A stretch of DNA of 64,000 nt from Gossypium raimondii (taxonomy: Eukaryota > Streptophyta > Magnoliopsida > Malvales > Malvaceae), in contig NC_068565.1 of the NCBI RefSeq assembly GCF_025698545.1, forward strand, positions 5,332,001 through 5,396,000. Direction: 5' to 3'. Shown here piece after piece: positions 9,700 through 24,789 of the stretch. Each line of letters begins with the position of its first letter. The first letter of the stretch is position 1. Position numbers and translations under genes: made by a program. The notes below the pieces were generated by a model. The model ran no database searches and was not told the DNA's origin. It saw only the letters and a list, made by a program, of their open reading frames with translations.

Positions 9700-12205
9700 C
9701 TATTTGTATGCTTTAGTTGAACACCAACCTGAACATTTGGGGATATCCAAGACAGCAATGAATGTAGGCGTACACTTTCGCTCACACAGTCTTCGGTTGT
9801 TCTCAAAGTTGACATTCATTGCAAGCATCCATGCGCCTATTGTAACATCTTCGTTACTAAACATCCGAAAACTGCAATTCATACAAAACAGAAACAATCG
9901 TAACAAATCAGAGATTTGAAAAGTAAGGGATGCATCATGAGTAACGGCACCTCAACTAATGTTACGAAATGAGAAAAGACGTGTTGCAAAATATACATTC
10001 GATTAAGCTTTCCAAATATTAAACTTTCTTTTAAGAAAATCTACAATTTCCACTACAAGGAAACCCTCAACCTCCTCAATCACAACAATGGAGGAGGGAA
10101 AGACAAAAGACTTGATCAAAATGCATAGTTTTTTAGTTATAGTAGATGTATTTAGTGAACAAAGCTGGCCATGGCCGAACAAAAAAGAATTCAATCGTTT
10201 GAGTAATAATTTAGACTAAGCATGCAGAGTTCGAAAGAAGGGTTAAAATCAGCCAATGTTTGCCGGAAAAGCCTACACTGTCAGCTAGTGAAAACCCTGA
10301 TCCGAATATGAGAAGGAGGGAACAAGAAACATAAGAAAAGCGAGAAATTGACAATTATGGGATTAGCTCTGAAATAAATATGAGCACCACCTGTTGTTTC
10401 TCAGAGCAACCAAACTTGCAACAACATCTGCCGAAAGAGCATATAAAGGACCGTAGGCATGAAGGAAGTACTCCGAGCCTAGTAGATAGGATAGTGGCTC
10501 ATACCTGTATGAATTTAGTCAATTCTAAACATTCTATAATATATGAATATCTGCAAAAAAGAAATCCTACCTTTTTGGTGTCATATACTCTTAACACTAA
10601 ATCTTGTCTAAAACGATTCAAAACAGAAAACCATGATGTACTTAACTTTTTAAATATCTTAAATCACATCCTCATCATCCTAAAAGTACATCTACAAGTA
10701 AAACACAGTAGAAAAATATAAACGGGAAAGGCACATTGCAACATTCCATGCTACCGGTCCATTTCCATCAAAGGAGAGCACATAGACAGAACAAGATACA
10801 TATAAACGGGAAATGTACATTTATATACAATGTAGCCTTCCATGTGTACATACATTTCAAGGTATAGAGCAACATAGATCTTTAAATATGAAATTCGTCT
10901 TTTGTCAAGATAATTCAAGATCAAGGATATCTTAATAGGTTATCTGTAAATGAAAGTTTCTTTGCCTTCCTTGTAGTAAGGATCTCTTGTGATTAAAACC
11001 AAATTCGTGGAAAGAAATGTAATTGATGTAGCCCGAAATTTTAGAAGCTCATTGATAGTGAGAACAAATTTATAGCCCAATTAACACAGTTGAAATATGT
11101 AGATATCTAAACCATAGGTTAAATAATATATATATATAAATACGAATACTAACCATTTCAACTTAGGATCAGTAAATACCGGACCCTTTTTCATGCATCC
11201 GAGGTAAGTCTGAGAGTGAGAACGTTCTTTAGCTAATAGAAGTGATAGTCGATCTGAAAATCGATAATAAACCATTGTCAACTAACCACATAAAGTCATT
11301 GTATGAAGGTAAAGAATACCACCCAACACTTGCATAAAAGAGTTAAACTAATCAAGTCACCTGGCCTCAAATATATATCATCATCAGCTTTGACATAAAA
11401 ATCAGAATCATAGAGTGCATAGGCAGCTTTAAAGAATGCTAACCTGAAGTAGACATTCTAAAGTAAGGGACCGTCTTTCAATTGAATAACATGACTAATT
11501 CGATAACCCAAATATTTGGAAATAAAGAAACTAACGTTTTGTAAGGGAGTTTACTGTATTCCTCCTCAAAATCTAACAAAAGGAAATCATCATATTTTGC
11601 TACTTCTCTCCCCAGCTGTGCCATCTTTGATCTATCATTTGTTCTACCAATTACAAACCTAAAAGCTAATCCTGTTGCTTCTTCTAACCTGAAAAGAAAA
11701 TTATTTGCATTAAAAATATTAGGTAAATTCAAACATGATTGTTTCTGTATTTGATTAAATCTATACCATTTTCCAAGTAAAAGAAAAAAAAAAGTGCTTA
11801 GAACAGAGCTTAATATATTAACAAATTTTAGGAAAAAAATATATACCGTTGGAGGCCTTGATGATAGGAAGGCATCCAAGTCTTCCTCAAGGACCGTCTT
11901 CGACCGACTGAACGGAACCCGGTTTGGATCCCAACGAAGCCCATAACTTTATGCCTCTTGGTCCCATTAACATCAACATCTCCATCGGAAGTAGCAGTTA
12001 TATTGACATTCCCGGGTTTGTCCAAAAGAACCCGAACGGATCTCAGGTCGGAGAGACATTGGTGACCGCAGTCAGTGGAGGAAAGGAAAACGTAGAGGGA
12101 GAAGAGGAAAGAGAGGGTGGAGAAGACGATGAGGGCTGTTGATCTGGTGAGGCGCGTGGCCGGCGGTGGATGGCGGGAGTGGAAGAATTTGGGAGATGAT
12201 GGCAT
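9700..12205 (-). CDS. GT31 beta-1,3-galactosyltransferase (six exons)
   Basis: Exons on the minus strand: 12205-11847, 11688-11536, 11443-11361, 11253-11154, 10504-10391, 9871-9700. All junctions are GT-AG, phases agree, and the product is 326 residues. A short cytosolic tail is followed by one hydrophobic segment at about 20-42, a type II Golgi signal anchor. The catalytic region has VGIQTGF and RRxxLRKTWMP (about 90-112), FRFVIGR, and [10 protein letters not shown] with the metal-binding acidic triad at about 191-193. [14 protein letters not shown] lies near the C-terminus. The family transfers galactose from UDP-galactose in beta-1,3 linkage, as on arabinogalactan proteins or N-glycans; the acceptor here is unknown. 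The closest family resemblance is to the Arabidopsis B3GALT12-14 group. The tail after PKCSGWC is shorter than I expect, so the end may be diverged or another terminal exon may exist. It is divergent from the DJ-1 gene. Confidence 0.88.
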
Positions 12206-12600
12206 AACTGTAAATTAGATTTGATCTGCCGTTATTGGTCGTTATATTGGATCTCTTTGTTTATGGGCTTTTCGGGTTTCAAGACAAAGACCTCTTTTAG
12301 TTGCAAGGGAATTATGCCAAATCCAGAAGAAATTGTTTATTTATAAAAAGAAAAAAGATAAAGATAAAGAAAAAGAAGAAACGGTTACATGTGAAATTTA
12401 GAATATGTTAAATAATTTTTTTTTAAAAATGGATTAATTTTGATATCAATTATTTTTTAAATTATAAATATTAATTTTAAACAAAATTAATATGATAAAA
12501 ATAACTAAAATATGAAATGACATAAAAAATCATCATACTAAAATATACGAATCTATATAAAATGAATCATCAATATTATGGGCTAAGCCAGAATAATTTT

Positions 12601-12778
12601 AGAGGCGGATGAAATTTTAATTTTTATAGTCTATATCTTTATAATTTTAAAGAATTAAATCAAATTTTTATAATTTTAAGGGGACCAAAGTGTAATTTTA
12701 TCATTATTAATTTAAGGAGGTCTAAATAGCAATTTTATATTTTAGAGGGCTGCAGCCCTACCCCTAGATTCGCCTCTA
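12601..12778. mobile_element. MITE of the AGGGGCG-terminus family, 178 bp
   Basis: The terminal inverted repeat is AGAGGCGGAT at the left and ATTCGCCTCT at the right. The internal order (AAGAATTAAATCAAA, GGGGACCAAAGTGTAA, GCCCTACCCCTAGATTCG) matches the copy at 25430. The target duplication is not clear. Confidence 0.6.
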
Positions 12779-13203
12779 ATTAATATTCAAAATTTTTATT
12801 ATATTATGACAATATCAAAATATAATCTTAACATAACATAAATATATTGCCAAAATTATTAAAACAAGTAAAAATTTATAGGGCTTGATCAATTAGTCCT
12901 TATACTAATGAAAAGAATAAAATAAGATCAAATTTCATTGAGTTAGATATTTTTGTTTAAAAATATCACTTACTATTTACTCGAGTTAATATTTTTAAAG
13001 ACTTTATGGTATCGTCAATGAAACTGAAAACAATAAATTTCAAGACAATTATTATACAGTAAATGTTAGCTCCCTTACAATTTGAACTTATTTGATTATA
13101 GAGATTAAATTGATCTATTTAATGATAGAGGGACTAATTTGACTCAGTCCTTATAATATAGGGACTTCCCATGCACTTTAACCAAAAAAGTAGTCATTAA
13201 AAG

Positions 13204-13209
13204 CACGTG
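13204..13209. promoter_or_regulatory. G-box (CACGTG) upstream of DJ-1
   Basis: A palindromic CACGTG is the core site for plant bZIP and bHLH factors. It is about 130 bp upstream of the start codon. Function is inferred from position only. Confidence 0.4.
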
Positions 13210-13338
13210 GCAAAATGAAAACCGCTGATTGAAACGATCTCATCCATTGCCGCCATATTCGAAACGCTACTGAAATCTAGCCCCTTCCAACAGAGCCAGG
13301 GAGCCGAGCCGATCCCTCTAGAAAAACCCCTAAAAGTA

Positions 13339-16300
13339 ATGGCAGTATTACACTTACGCCACTTAACTCATCACTCTCTTCTTTCAACTTCCAAACTCCA
13401 TCATCATTTCCGTTTCTCTCCTCTCAAATCCCCTCGCTTCTCCTGCTCAGCCTCTGCTTCAAGCACAATGGCTAAACAAGTAAATACGACACATAAACAA
13501 TGGAAAGATTTTTTTTCTTTTGTTAATTCTGTAATTTTGTGATTTTGACGTTTCGATTATTTAGGTTTTGGTGCCGATCGCGAACGGGACGGAGCCGATG
13601 GAGGCGGTGATTACGATCGACGTGATTAGGAGATCGGGAGCTGACGTCACGGTGGCTTCCGTCGAGAAAGAGCTTCGCGTTGACGCTTGCCACGGTGTTA
13701 AAATTGTTGCTGATGCTCTCGTCGCTGATTGTAAGAATACCGTTTTCGATCTTATCGCGCTTCCTGTAAGTAATTATTCCACTTTTTTTTCTGTAAACAA
13801 CTTTTCTTCAGGCTTTTGGTGTTGAAGTAAAATGCAGAGTGCAAATATATGAATGGTTACAGCAGTATTTGGTTTAAAATTGGGACTCAATTGGTATTGC
13901 TTTCTAGCTTCTGGAAGCCAAACTGAAAAGATCTTTTTACTTTATTGAAGTAAACTAGTAATTTTCGGAAGCAGAAGATAAAAAGGCTTTTTTATTATTT
14001 TATTTATAGAAGAAAATAATTTGCATGTGAGTGATGTTTTTAGATCAAAATGGAAAACGCTTATTTTTGTCATTGGTATATATGTTTTGCTTTTAGGGAG
14101 GCATGCCTGGTGCTAGCAACTTTAAAGATTGTGGAGCTCTTGAAAGCCTTGTGAAAAAGCAGGCTGCAGATGGGCGGCTTTATGCTGCCGTGTGTGCTTC
14201 ACCTGCAGTTGCGCTTGGTTCATGGGGTCTATTGAAGGGACTGAAAGTGAGTACTAAATGATAAATATTTTAAGCTAATTTATTTCAGAGATCATGGTAT
14301 ACGTTGTTTTGCTATTTGTAGCTTGTTTTTGTTTTAGATAATGTTGCATGATTGAACTCATAATTCATGATTGTTTCTGGCAGGCTACCTGTTACCCATC
14401 ATTTATGGAGCAACTGCAATCATGTGCAACAGCTGTTGAATCAAGAGTTCAGCAGGATGGCAAAGTTGTAACAAGTCGTGGACCTGGCAGTACCATGGAA
14501 TTTGCTGTAACACTGGTTGAGCAATTGTATGGAAAAGAGAAAGCTGATGAAGTTTCTGGGCCATTGGTACGGGCACTTTTTACTACAGTAGTTACGTTCT
14601 TTTTAGGAAAAAGGAAAAGCAATCAGGCTAATTGGAAGCTCAGTGGATGATGTTTCTGATTAATGGCGCCACTATTTACTAAAATGGATCTGGTTATCTT
14701 CAGGTGATGCGTCCTAACCATGGTGATGAGTATACAATAACAGAGCTGAATCCTCTGGAATGGAAATGCAATAATGTTCCGCAGGTGAGATTTTAGTGTT
14801 GTTTATTGTTACATTCTATCAAGTTTTGTATAATATCTGATGCATAAATCTTCATTCTTAAGTACATCTCAGTATTCTGAGTGGTTAATGGTGGATTTTC
14901 ATTCTCCTCCAATACTCTGATTAGGACTCAAAAAGAGTTCCAATTCTTGATTCTAAAGAGCTTCAAGGACACAACGAGTTTCTAGTTAGAGGAGTTCAGA
15001 AAGAACAGTGTGAAGAGAGAGCTGACTTGCATCTGGCAATTTCTATAGTTCTATTTTCTTCTTTGATTTTGAAAGTAACTATTAAAAGTCCAAGATATGC
15101 AAGAACACTTGCATGCTAAGGGTGAGTTTGGATGGGTGGTGCGTTTACTTGCGGTTAGTGTAAAAACAGTAGCGTGAGAGAAAAAGTAAGCTAAACGCAC
15201 CGCACCGCTCCTAATCGCCTATCCAAACCCACCCTAAGTTTAGCTGCTTTTCATCACTGTTGATCTTATTTGTAATCTAGTGTCCCAACTGCCAAGGCAT
15301 GCTGTACTCTCGAGATCCAGTTTTGCACTTCAAATTGTCCTTGATATTTCTGCTTTTGTTTTAACTTGATGTAAGGAACAATGGCAATTGTTTTGGTACC
15401 AGGACCACTGGACCAAGGTGGTTGTTTCTAAATCTAGCAGGCTTCTGTGAGGGTCGAAAATTTTGTTATAAATCAATAAATTGAAAATAGGCTGCCTGAA
15501 TTTGATGGGTCATTAGCTGCTAACTTGATCTTGTTACAGCCCTCCTTACTCCTATTTCTGCTTTCCCTCCCTTAGGTGAAACAAAAAAGCAAGTTATTAT
15601 CATGTAATTACTAGATAATATGTAAGTTGATTTCTGCAAGAAGATGGTTATCTTTATTTCCAAATTTTCATTTCTTTCCTAAAATGATTCTATGCAGTCA
15701 GTTGGTAAGTTCATTCAGATACTGATTTTCAACTTCCAAGTATTTTGGCATTTAAATTTGTCTTAGTACTATCACCCAAAATTTATGGTTCTTTTCTATG
15801 ATAAAATTTGTGTTTGATTAAATTTTCAGGTTCTTGTACCAATTGCTGATGGCTCAGAAGAAATGGAAGCAGTTATGATCATTGACATTCTGCGTCGAGC
15901 AAAGGCAAATGTTGTGGTGGCCTCTGTTGGAGACAATCTTGAAATTCTGGCTTCTAGGAAAGTTAAATTAGTGGCAGATATGCTTCTTGATGAAGCTGCT
16001 AAACTTACATATGACCTTGTAGTCTTGCCAGTATGTTGGAATTCTGTCATATTCCCTAGTCCTAATTCCTCCCAATTTTCTTTCTTTGTAATATATTTTA
16101 ACTTGGTCTTTCCTATCTACAGGGAGGACTTGGTGGTGCCCAAGCATTTGCTAAATCTGATAAGCTGGTGAACTTGTTAAAAAAGCAAGCGGAATCAAAC
16201 AAACCATATGGAGCTATATGTGCATCTCCAGCTTTGGTGTTGGAGCCTCATGGTTTACTCAAGGTATAATCTTGATCGAGTTTAACATTTTCGTGTTTTC

Positions 16301-16926
16301 ATTATAAAATTTGCATGGGATTGTACTTGTTTGTTTTGTTCATAAAATAAATGATCAACTTAATTAAAAGAACCATAATCTGCCTCTGGGAAGTAGTCTC
16401 TGCGTGTCTGGAGGCTTTTGATTAAATAATTTCAACTACTATATACATTAGAACTTATAATTAGGCAATATGGTCACTACAAAATACAAGCTGTTTAGGT
16501 TGTATCATTTGCTTTTGCCTTTAAACTTTGAACTTTCACTATTGTGCTTGCACTTGCTTTTATTTTTTGATTACAGGTGACAAGCTTGTGTGTGTGGTTC
16601 CTGTAATTATATCTGTTTCAAAAATTTCGATTTCGAGTGAATAAACAACAGCACTCAAAAGAAATTTTCTGTATTTGATATTCCCGGATGGTTAACAGTC
16701 GTGTTGTGCCATGGTCCAGGGCAAAAAGGCCACAGCTTACCCTGCAATGTGCGACAAGCTATCAGATCAAAGTCATATTGACAACAGAGTAGTGGTGGAT
16801 GGCAACCTCATTACAAGCAGGGGCCCTGGAACTTCCATGGAGTTTGCACTAGGAATCGTGGAGAAGTTTTTCGGACGCCCAAAAGCCTTGGAGTTAGCAA
16901 AAGGACTGCTTGTTGTACGCCAGTAG
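13339..16926 (+). CDS. DJ1B: Plastid-type two-domain DJ-1/PfpI protein (DJ-1 homolog B)
   Basis: Exons: 13339-13479, 13565-13765, 14097-14246, 14384-14566, 14704-14784, 15830-16030, 16123-16263, 16720-16926. All are GT-AG, and every exon is a multiple of three. The product is 434 residues. Residues 1 to about 46 are rich in Ser, His, Leu and basic residues and lack acidic ones until VLVPIANG, as in a chloroplast transit peptide. Two DJ-1 domains follow (48-225 and 253-434), each with the nucleophile-elbow cysteine in CASPA (Cys147 and Cys352) and the conserved acidic partner (Glu57 in GTEPMEA, Glu262 in GSEEMEA). Exons 2 and 6 are both 201 bases, a trace of the ancient internal duplication. 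Family members in plants act in oxidative-stress protection and as glyoxalase III-like or deglycase enzymes; plant DJ-1B is plastid-located. The activity here is inferred. It is head-to-head with the galactosyltransferase, and intron 5 holds a MITE. Confidence 0.93.
15120..15234. mobile_element. Tourist-like (PIF/Harbinger) MITE in DJ-1 intron 5
   Basis: The inverted ends are GGGTGAGTTTGGATGGG and the near-complement of GGGTGGGTTTGGATAGG. It is flanked by the trinucleotide TAA on both sides, the PIF/Harbinger signature. The duplicated DJ-1 pseudogene at 28.3 kb has the uninterrupted empty site (GCTAAGTTTAGC), so both boundaries and the insertion event are directly visible. Confidence 0.85.
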
Positions 16927-18563
16927 ATGAACTAGTATGAGCGTTTGGTCCTGCCCATGTTACCGTATAGCCTGCTATGAGACTATATATGAGAATATAA
17001 AAGTTGAGTAAGCACTCTGCGGTTTTATGTACGATAAGTTTGTTCCTTGTTGATAAATAAATGAGTGTTGGAACAAGCTGAGCAAAATGAACACCTTTGG
17101 TTCATCTGTGATGGCATCCTTTGTCAAATAATAGTGGTTTTAATTCTTCAGCAATTTATTTCTGATTTCCAAGAAGTTGCCAGTTGAACCATTTTATATT
17201 ACAATCTCATTTTGCAATCATTCTCAACTAGAATCCATAACAATTTTTATCTAATAATAATAATAATAATAATTGAAACGGTTTAAAATTGATTTGATTT
17301 ATGATTGTTTGAATCGGATTGATATTGATTGATTCGAGAATCAATAAGGATTGAATTTGTACAAGTTTCATTATTAATTATTTTATGTGTTATTTAATTG
17401 AATTAAACAGACTAATATTAATTGAATTGGTAACCTGATTAATTTAATTATTGATTCGGTTTTAAAAAGTTTGGTTTGGGTTTAAAGCAGGTTTCAAACA
17501 CGGAAGGGAGTTCGGCAAAAATAAGAAATTATAAATTATGTTCATATAAGCATTTTGTTTCTTAGCACTTAAAAGTAAATGGGCTACAAGTTACTAGAAG
17601 TTCAAAACCTAGAAATATCAATTGTTATCATCTCTTCCAGCTTCCCTATTTGCTTCCAGTTTAGCTCTCTTTGCTTGTTTCGTTGCTTTTGACTCATCAC
17701 CCTGGTCATGCATGGTTTTCGAATCTTCTCTCGATATCTCAGCTCTACGTGCAGAGTGCGTCTGTTAAGAAGTATATCCATAATCACCCGAAAGTGAAGG
17801 ACCTAATTCGATACTTGGAAACCATTCATGTTTTTCTTTTACATCTTGCAATGTGCCTTTACTATCATCTTGTTTAGGAGATCGACAACTTGGAAGAAAT
17901 CATAGTGTATATCCCAGAAGAATTCCATCACAAATTAAATGTTCTTGAACAACATCGCCTTGGTGTCAATTCATATCGACACATTTCACACAAAGACATA
18001 AGATCTTGTTGTCTTGGCATCTTTTACTAAAAGCAAAATTCAAAAAAAACTTCATACACCATCGTAGCCTTCACTTTTGCATCCGACTTTTATCAATTTC
18101 AAACCTAGAAAGCTTTAATTATAAAATAATATAATGCAGATATATTATTAAAATTTAACATAATGTAAAACTAAACATTATTCAAATTAACTAAGTATCT
18201 CTCTTATAATATTATTTTTTTAATTCGGGACTTGATTGTAAGTTACCACTATGTTGGCCACTAGTTGATATCATATTAATGATAAGTTAGATTTTTCTCA
18301 ATATAATAAATTTTAAAAACTATTGTTAAACCAAAAATCCATGGGATAATTACGGATTTGCATTTTACTTAAAAACTTTGCAAATGGCTCGTTAATATTT
18401 CAATGGGCAGCCGCAATCCCTTTTCACTGCAGTCATTCCCCTTAAATTTTTATGTTCCTAACAAAGCTATTGCAAGCTTCAAATGAAAATTAATAAAATA
18501 ATCTGAAACAAAGTAACTAGCTCGAAATAAAAATCTTCACAGATTTGAGAGTTTTTTCAGATA
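16927..18563. other. Spacer between DJ-1 and the P450 A region
   Basis: It contains the DJ-1 3' flank, shared with the pseudogene flank at 35.7-36.0 kb, and AT-rich DNA with a short TAA run near 17260. I see no supported gene. Confidence 0.5.
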
Positions 18564-18675
18564 TTTAGCGACGGTTGTACTTACAAATGCCGCTAAATCT
18601 ATGACCAAAACTACCACACAAATATATAGCGGCATTTTACATTATAAAACGCCACTGTTATTTTTCGTCGCTAAA
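18564..18675. mobile_element. Small MITE-like element with TTTAGCGACG ends (copy A)
   Basis: The inverted ends are TTTAGCGACG and CGTCGCTAAA, with further CCGCTAAAT/TAGCGGCATT complementary segments inside. Two shortened relatives occupy the same place in the duplicated units at 41656-41750 and 48866-48898, which are progressively deleted internally. No clear target duplication. Confidence 0.6.
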
Positions 18676-18702
18676 TCTCAAACTTTTATTAAACAAAAGT
18701 TA

Positions 18703-18743
<41 letters not shown>
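18703..18743. repeat. (TAA)n microsatellite
   Basis: A run of about 13 AAT/TAA units. The unit B equivalent near 41780 has only about 4, so the locus is length-variable between the duplicates. Confidence 0.9.
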
Positions 18744-18745
<2 letters not shown>

Positions 18746-18931
18746 GATGGTATCAAGTATCAATACAATTTTAAAGGAAAAAACTGATTCACCCATTCCC
18801 AAACTTGATTTTAAAAACCACAACCACTCTTGTAAAATCTCTTATAAAATCGGGATATATTAAGATCTGATGGGTTTAATATTTTTCCACTCTTCTTTTC
18901 AAAAACATAGCACAATTACTAACAACATTTT

Positions 18932-21300
18932 TGTTAAGTATGACTCCTATTTTCAGTCAAATTTGAGAAATAATCTTTTAGTTAAACTCTATTTATTTGT
19001 TTCAGTCAAACACTGATTAGTTTAGATTAATTTATTATTATTTGACATATGAATTTAGCCTATAAATAGGCTTTTTTACAATCTTAGTAAATACACCCAT
19101 TAGATATTAGAACTCATAACACATTTAGAGAATTTTGTGTTTACGTTTTGAGGGTTCTTTGTTTTCAGATTTTCGGGGTTTAGTTTTTTCTCTTCATTTT
19201 TTTGCCATTATAATAAAATTATCTTTGCCCGTGGTTTTTTATCATCTTTGGAGGAGTTTTTCCACATTAAATTTGTGTGTTCAATTTCTCAATTTATTCC
19301 GCTATTTTTACTTGTTGCTTAATCGGGACGATTCTAACAAGTGGTATCAGAGCTAGTTCAAAGATCAGCCTATTCAGATATGACAACAAGGTTTGAAATT
19401 GAGAAGTTCGATGGTGAGACAAATTTCAATCTGTGGCAAGTTCAGATGATGACAATTCTAGTTCAATCCGGTTTGAAAAAGGTTGTTACCGGGAAAAGTC
19501 TGAGAATCTAAATGAAACAGAATGGGAAGAGCTTGATGAAAAGGCCTTGTCTGCAATCCAGTTGTGCCTCACGAATACGGTATTGCAGGAGGTATTAATG
19601 GAGAAGACTTCATCCGCCTTGTGGAAAAGGTTAGAAACTCTTTATGCGACTAAGTCTCTGGCTAACCGTTTAGTGTTGAAACAACGTCTATTTACGTTTC
19701 GCATGAACGAATGTGAGCTTCTTAGAGATCACATCAGTCAATTCATTACTCTTTTAAATGATTTAAAGAACGTTGAGGTTCATATTGATGATGAAGATCA
19801 AGCTATGCTATTATTGTGCTCTTTACCCCCTGCATACAAGTCTTTCAGGGAGACCCTGATTTATGGCAGAGACAAACTCTCGTTCGAAGATGTAAAGGGT
19901 CATTTGTTGAGTAGAGACAAACTCGACAATGAGCTTCATTTCGATAGCAAGGTAGATAGGCAATCTTCCGTTTTGATATCATCAAAGAAAAGAGACAAAA
20001 GGTGTCGCTATTGTAAAAAGTTAGGTCACATCAAAGTAGATTGTTATAAACTGCGAAATAAAAGAGCTGCTGAGAGTAACGAGGAAGATGTAGATGGTGC
20101 TAATTTGATCGATAAAAGCGGTGATGATTTCTTGTTAGTGTCAACGAGCGATAACTCCAAGCTCACGTCCGAGTGGATCCTAGATTCGGGATGTTCTTTC
20201 CACATGTGTCCCAATAGAGAATGGTTCTCTACATACAGTTCGGTTGAAGGTGGAGTTGTGCGCATGGGAAACGATTCATCTAGTAAGGTAATTGGTATTG
20301 GTACTGTTAAAATTAGGATACACGATGGAACGATTAGGACACTCTCAGATGTCAGGTATGTACCTGATTTACGAAAGAATCTCATCTCCTTGAGTATTTT
20401 AGACTTGAAAGGATGCAGAATCAACATCGAGTCAAGCGGCATTAAAGTATCTCGTGGAGCTCTCGTTTTGTTAAAAGGTAAAAGAACTGGCAGTCTTTAT
20501 ATTCTGGAAGGTTCTACAGTGACCGGTGAAATCAGACGTCCCTCGTCTGTTACAGAGTCAAAGTCAACTCGTTTGGAGCGGAGGCAACTTGGTCATAGGA
20601 GGGAAAAATGTATGACTGTTTCGTTGAAGAGAGGTTCTCTTTTGGATGCAGATTTTGAAAAGTTAGGGCACTGTGTTCGTGAAAATCAGACCTGGGTTAG
20701 TTTTGATTTGACAGTGTCCAAGTCGAAGGCTAGAAGTCTTCCAATTTCTAAGCACAGATTCGACTCAGTTAATTCCCTGCATAGTTCAAGATAGGCTCGT
20801 GGCGGGCTTTGGCAAAGATGGCGTTGTGGAAATATGAGTCAAGGTGGAGATTTGTTAAGTATGACTCCTATTTTTAGTCAAATTTGAGAAATAATCTTTT
20901 AGTTAAACTTTGTTTATTTGTTTCAGTCAATCACTGATTAGTTTAGATTATTTTATTATTATTTGACATATGAATTTAGCCTATAAATAGGCTCTTTTAC
21001 AACCTTAGTAAATACACCCATTAGATATTAGAACTCATAACACATTTAGAGAATTTTGTGTTTACGTTTTGAGGGAATTTTGTGTTTACGTTTTGAGGGT
21101 TCTTTGTTTTCGGGTTTTCGGGGTTTAGTTTTTTATCTCCATCTTTTGTACTTTTCATTCTTTTGCCATTATAATAAAATTATCTTTGCCCGTGATTTTT
21201 TATCCTCTTTGGAGGAGTTTTTTCACGTTAAATTTGTGTGTTCAATTTCTCAATTTATTCCGTTATTTTTACTTGTTGCTTAATCGGGACGATCCTAACA
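18932..21300 (+). mobile_element. Deleted Ty1-copia retrotransposon, 2.37 kb
   Basis: LTRs are at 18932-19339 and 20853-21300. Both start TGTTAAGTATGACTCC and end CTAACA, flanked by the 5-bp duplication ATTTT. A primer-binding site TGGTATCAGAGC (complementary to initiator Met-tRNA) follows the first LTR at 19342-19353, and a purine tract AAGGTGGAGATT precedes the second. The second LTR has a short extra direct repeat near 21065-21100. The interior encodes Gag, a protease-like region and a fragment of the GAG-pre-integrase domain only. Integrase, reverse transcriptase and RNase H are missing, so it is a non-autonomous deletion derivative. Units B and C have the corresponding site empty (near 41945 and 49035). 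Confidence 0.92.
19380..20794 (+). pseudogene. Ty1-copia Gag/protease remnant
   Basis: The frame starting at 19380 reads MTTRFEIEKFDGETNFNLWQ, a copia Gag start, and stops early at about 19510. The main frame, open from 19433 to 20794, continues Gag, so one frameshift lies near 19490. It shows a UBN2-type Gag region, a zinc knuckle CRYCKKLGHIKVDCYKL (about 19990-20055), a retroviral-type aspartic protease signature WILDSGCSFHM (about 20175) and a GAG-pre-integrase start (LGHRREKCM) before coding homology ends near 20700. Not functional as it stands. Confidence 0.88.
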
Positions 21301-21661
21301 ATTTTAAAAACAAACATTGTTAATAAAAAATCACAGAATCACAAGATTAAGAAATTGATATATATATATTTTATCCATAAAATTTTTATGGTGAACATGT
21401 TCACAACACAAAAGGGATACATTCATGTTCTACAAAACTAAATTTATTCAAATATATAAAACACACTTTTATATCTACAAATATAGTACAATCATAAGTA
21501 CATGTCGGAACTGGTCACTTGTAAACTGAAATTATAACTAATATTTATTAATATATAATTTAGCTTAATGTTATGAATGAAATCAAAACATTGGCATTGA
21601 ACTCACATATGTATAGCATTTTAATATATATATATATATATATGTATATTGTAAGTGTAAT

Positions 21662-24706
<3,045 letters not shown>

Positions 24707-24781
24707 TATCATTGCACCAACAATGAAATGGATAAGGAGTTTGAAAAGTAGAATTTGATTTCTTTCTTTAACGTTGCTCCC

Positions 24782-24789
24782 TTATATAG
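24782..24789 (-). promoter_or_regulatory. TATA box of P450 copy A
   Basis: On the minus strand TCTATATAAG lies about 75 bp before the MEIW start. The equivalent in copy C (near 53339-53346) reads CCATATAAGG. Confidence 0.5.

Larger units (their letters stand above)
12206..13338. promoter_or_regulatory. Bidirectional intergenic region between galactosyltransferase and DJ-1 genes
   Basis: These 1.1 kb separate two divergently transcribed genes and must hold both promoters. A CACGTG G-box is at 13204-13209, about 130 bp before the DJ-1 ATG. The middle is occupied by a MITE (12601-12778) and AT-rich repeat-like DNA (about 12880-13180). No clear TATA box was found for either gene. Confidence 0.6.
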
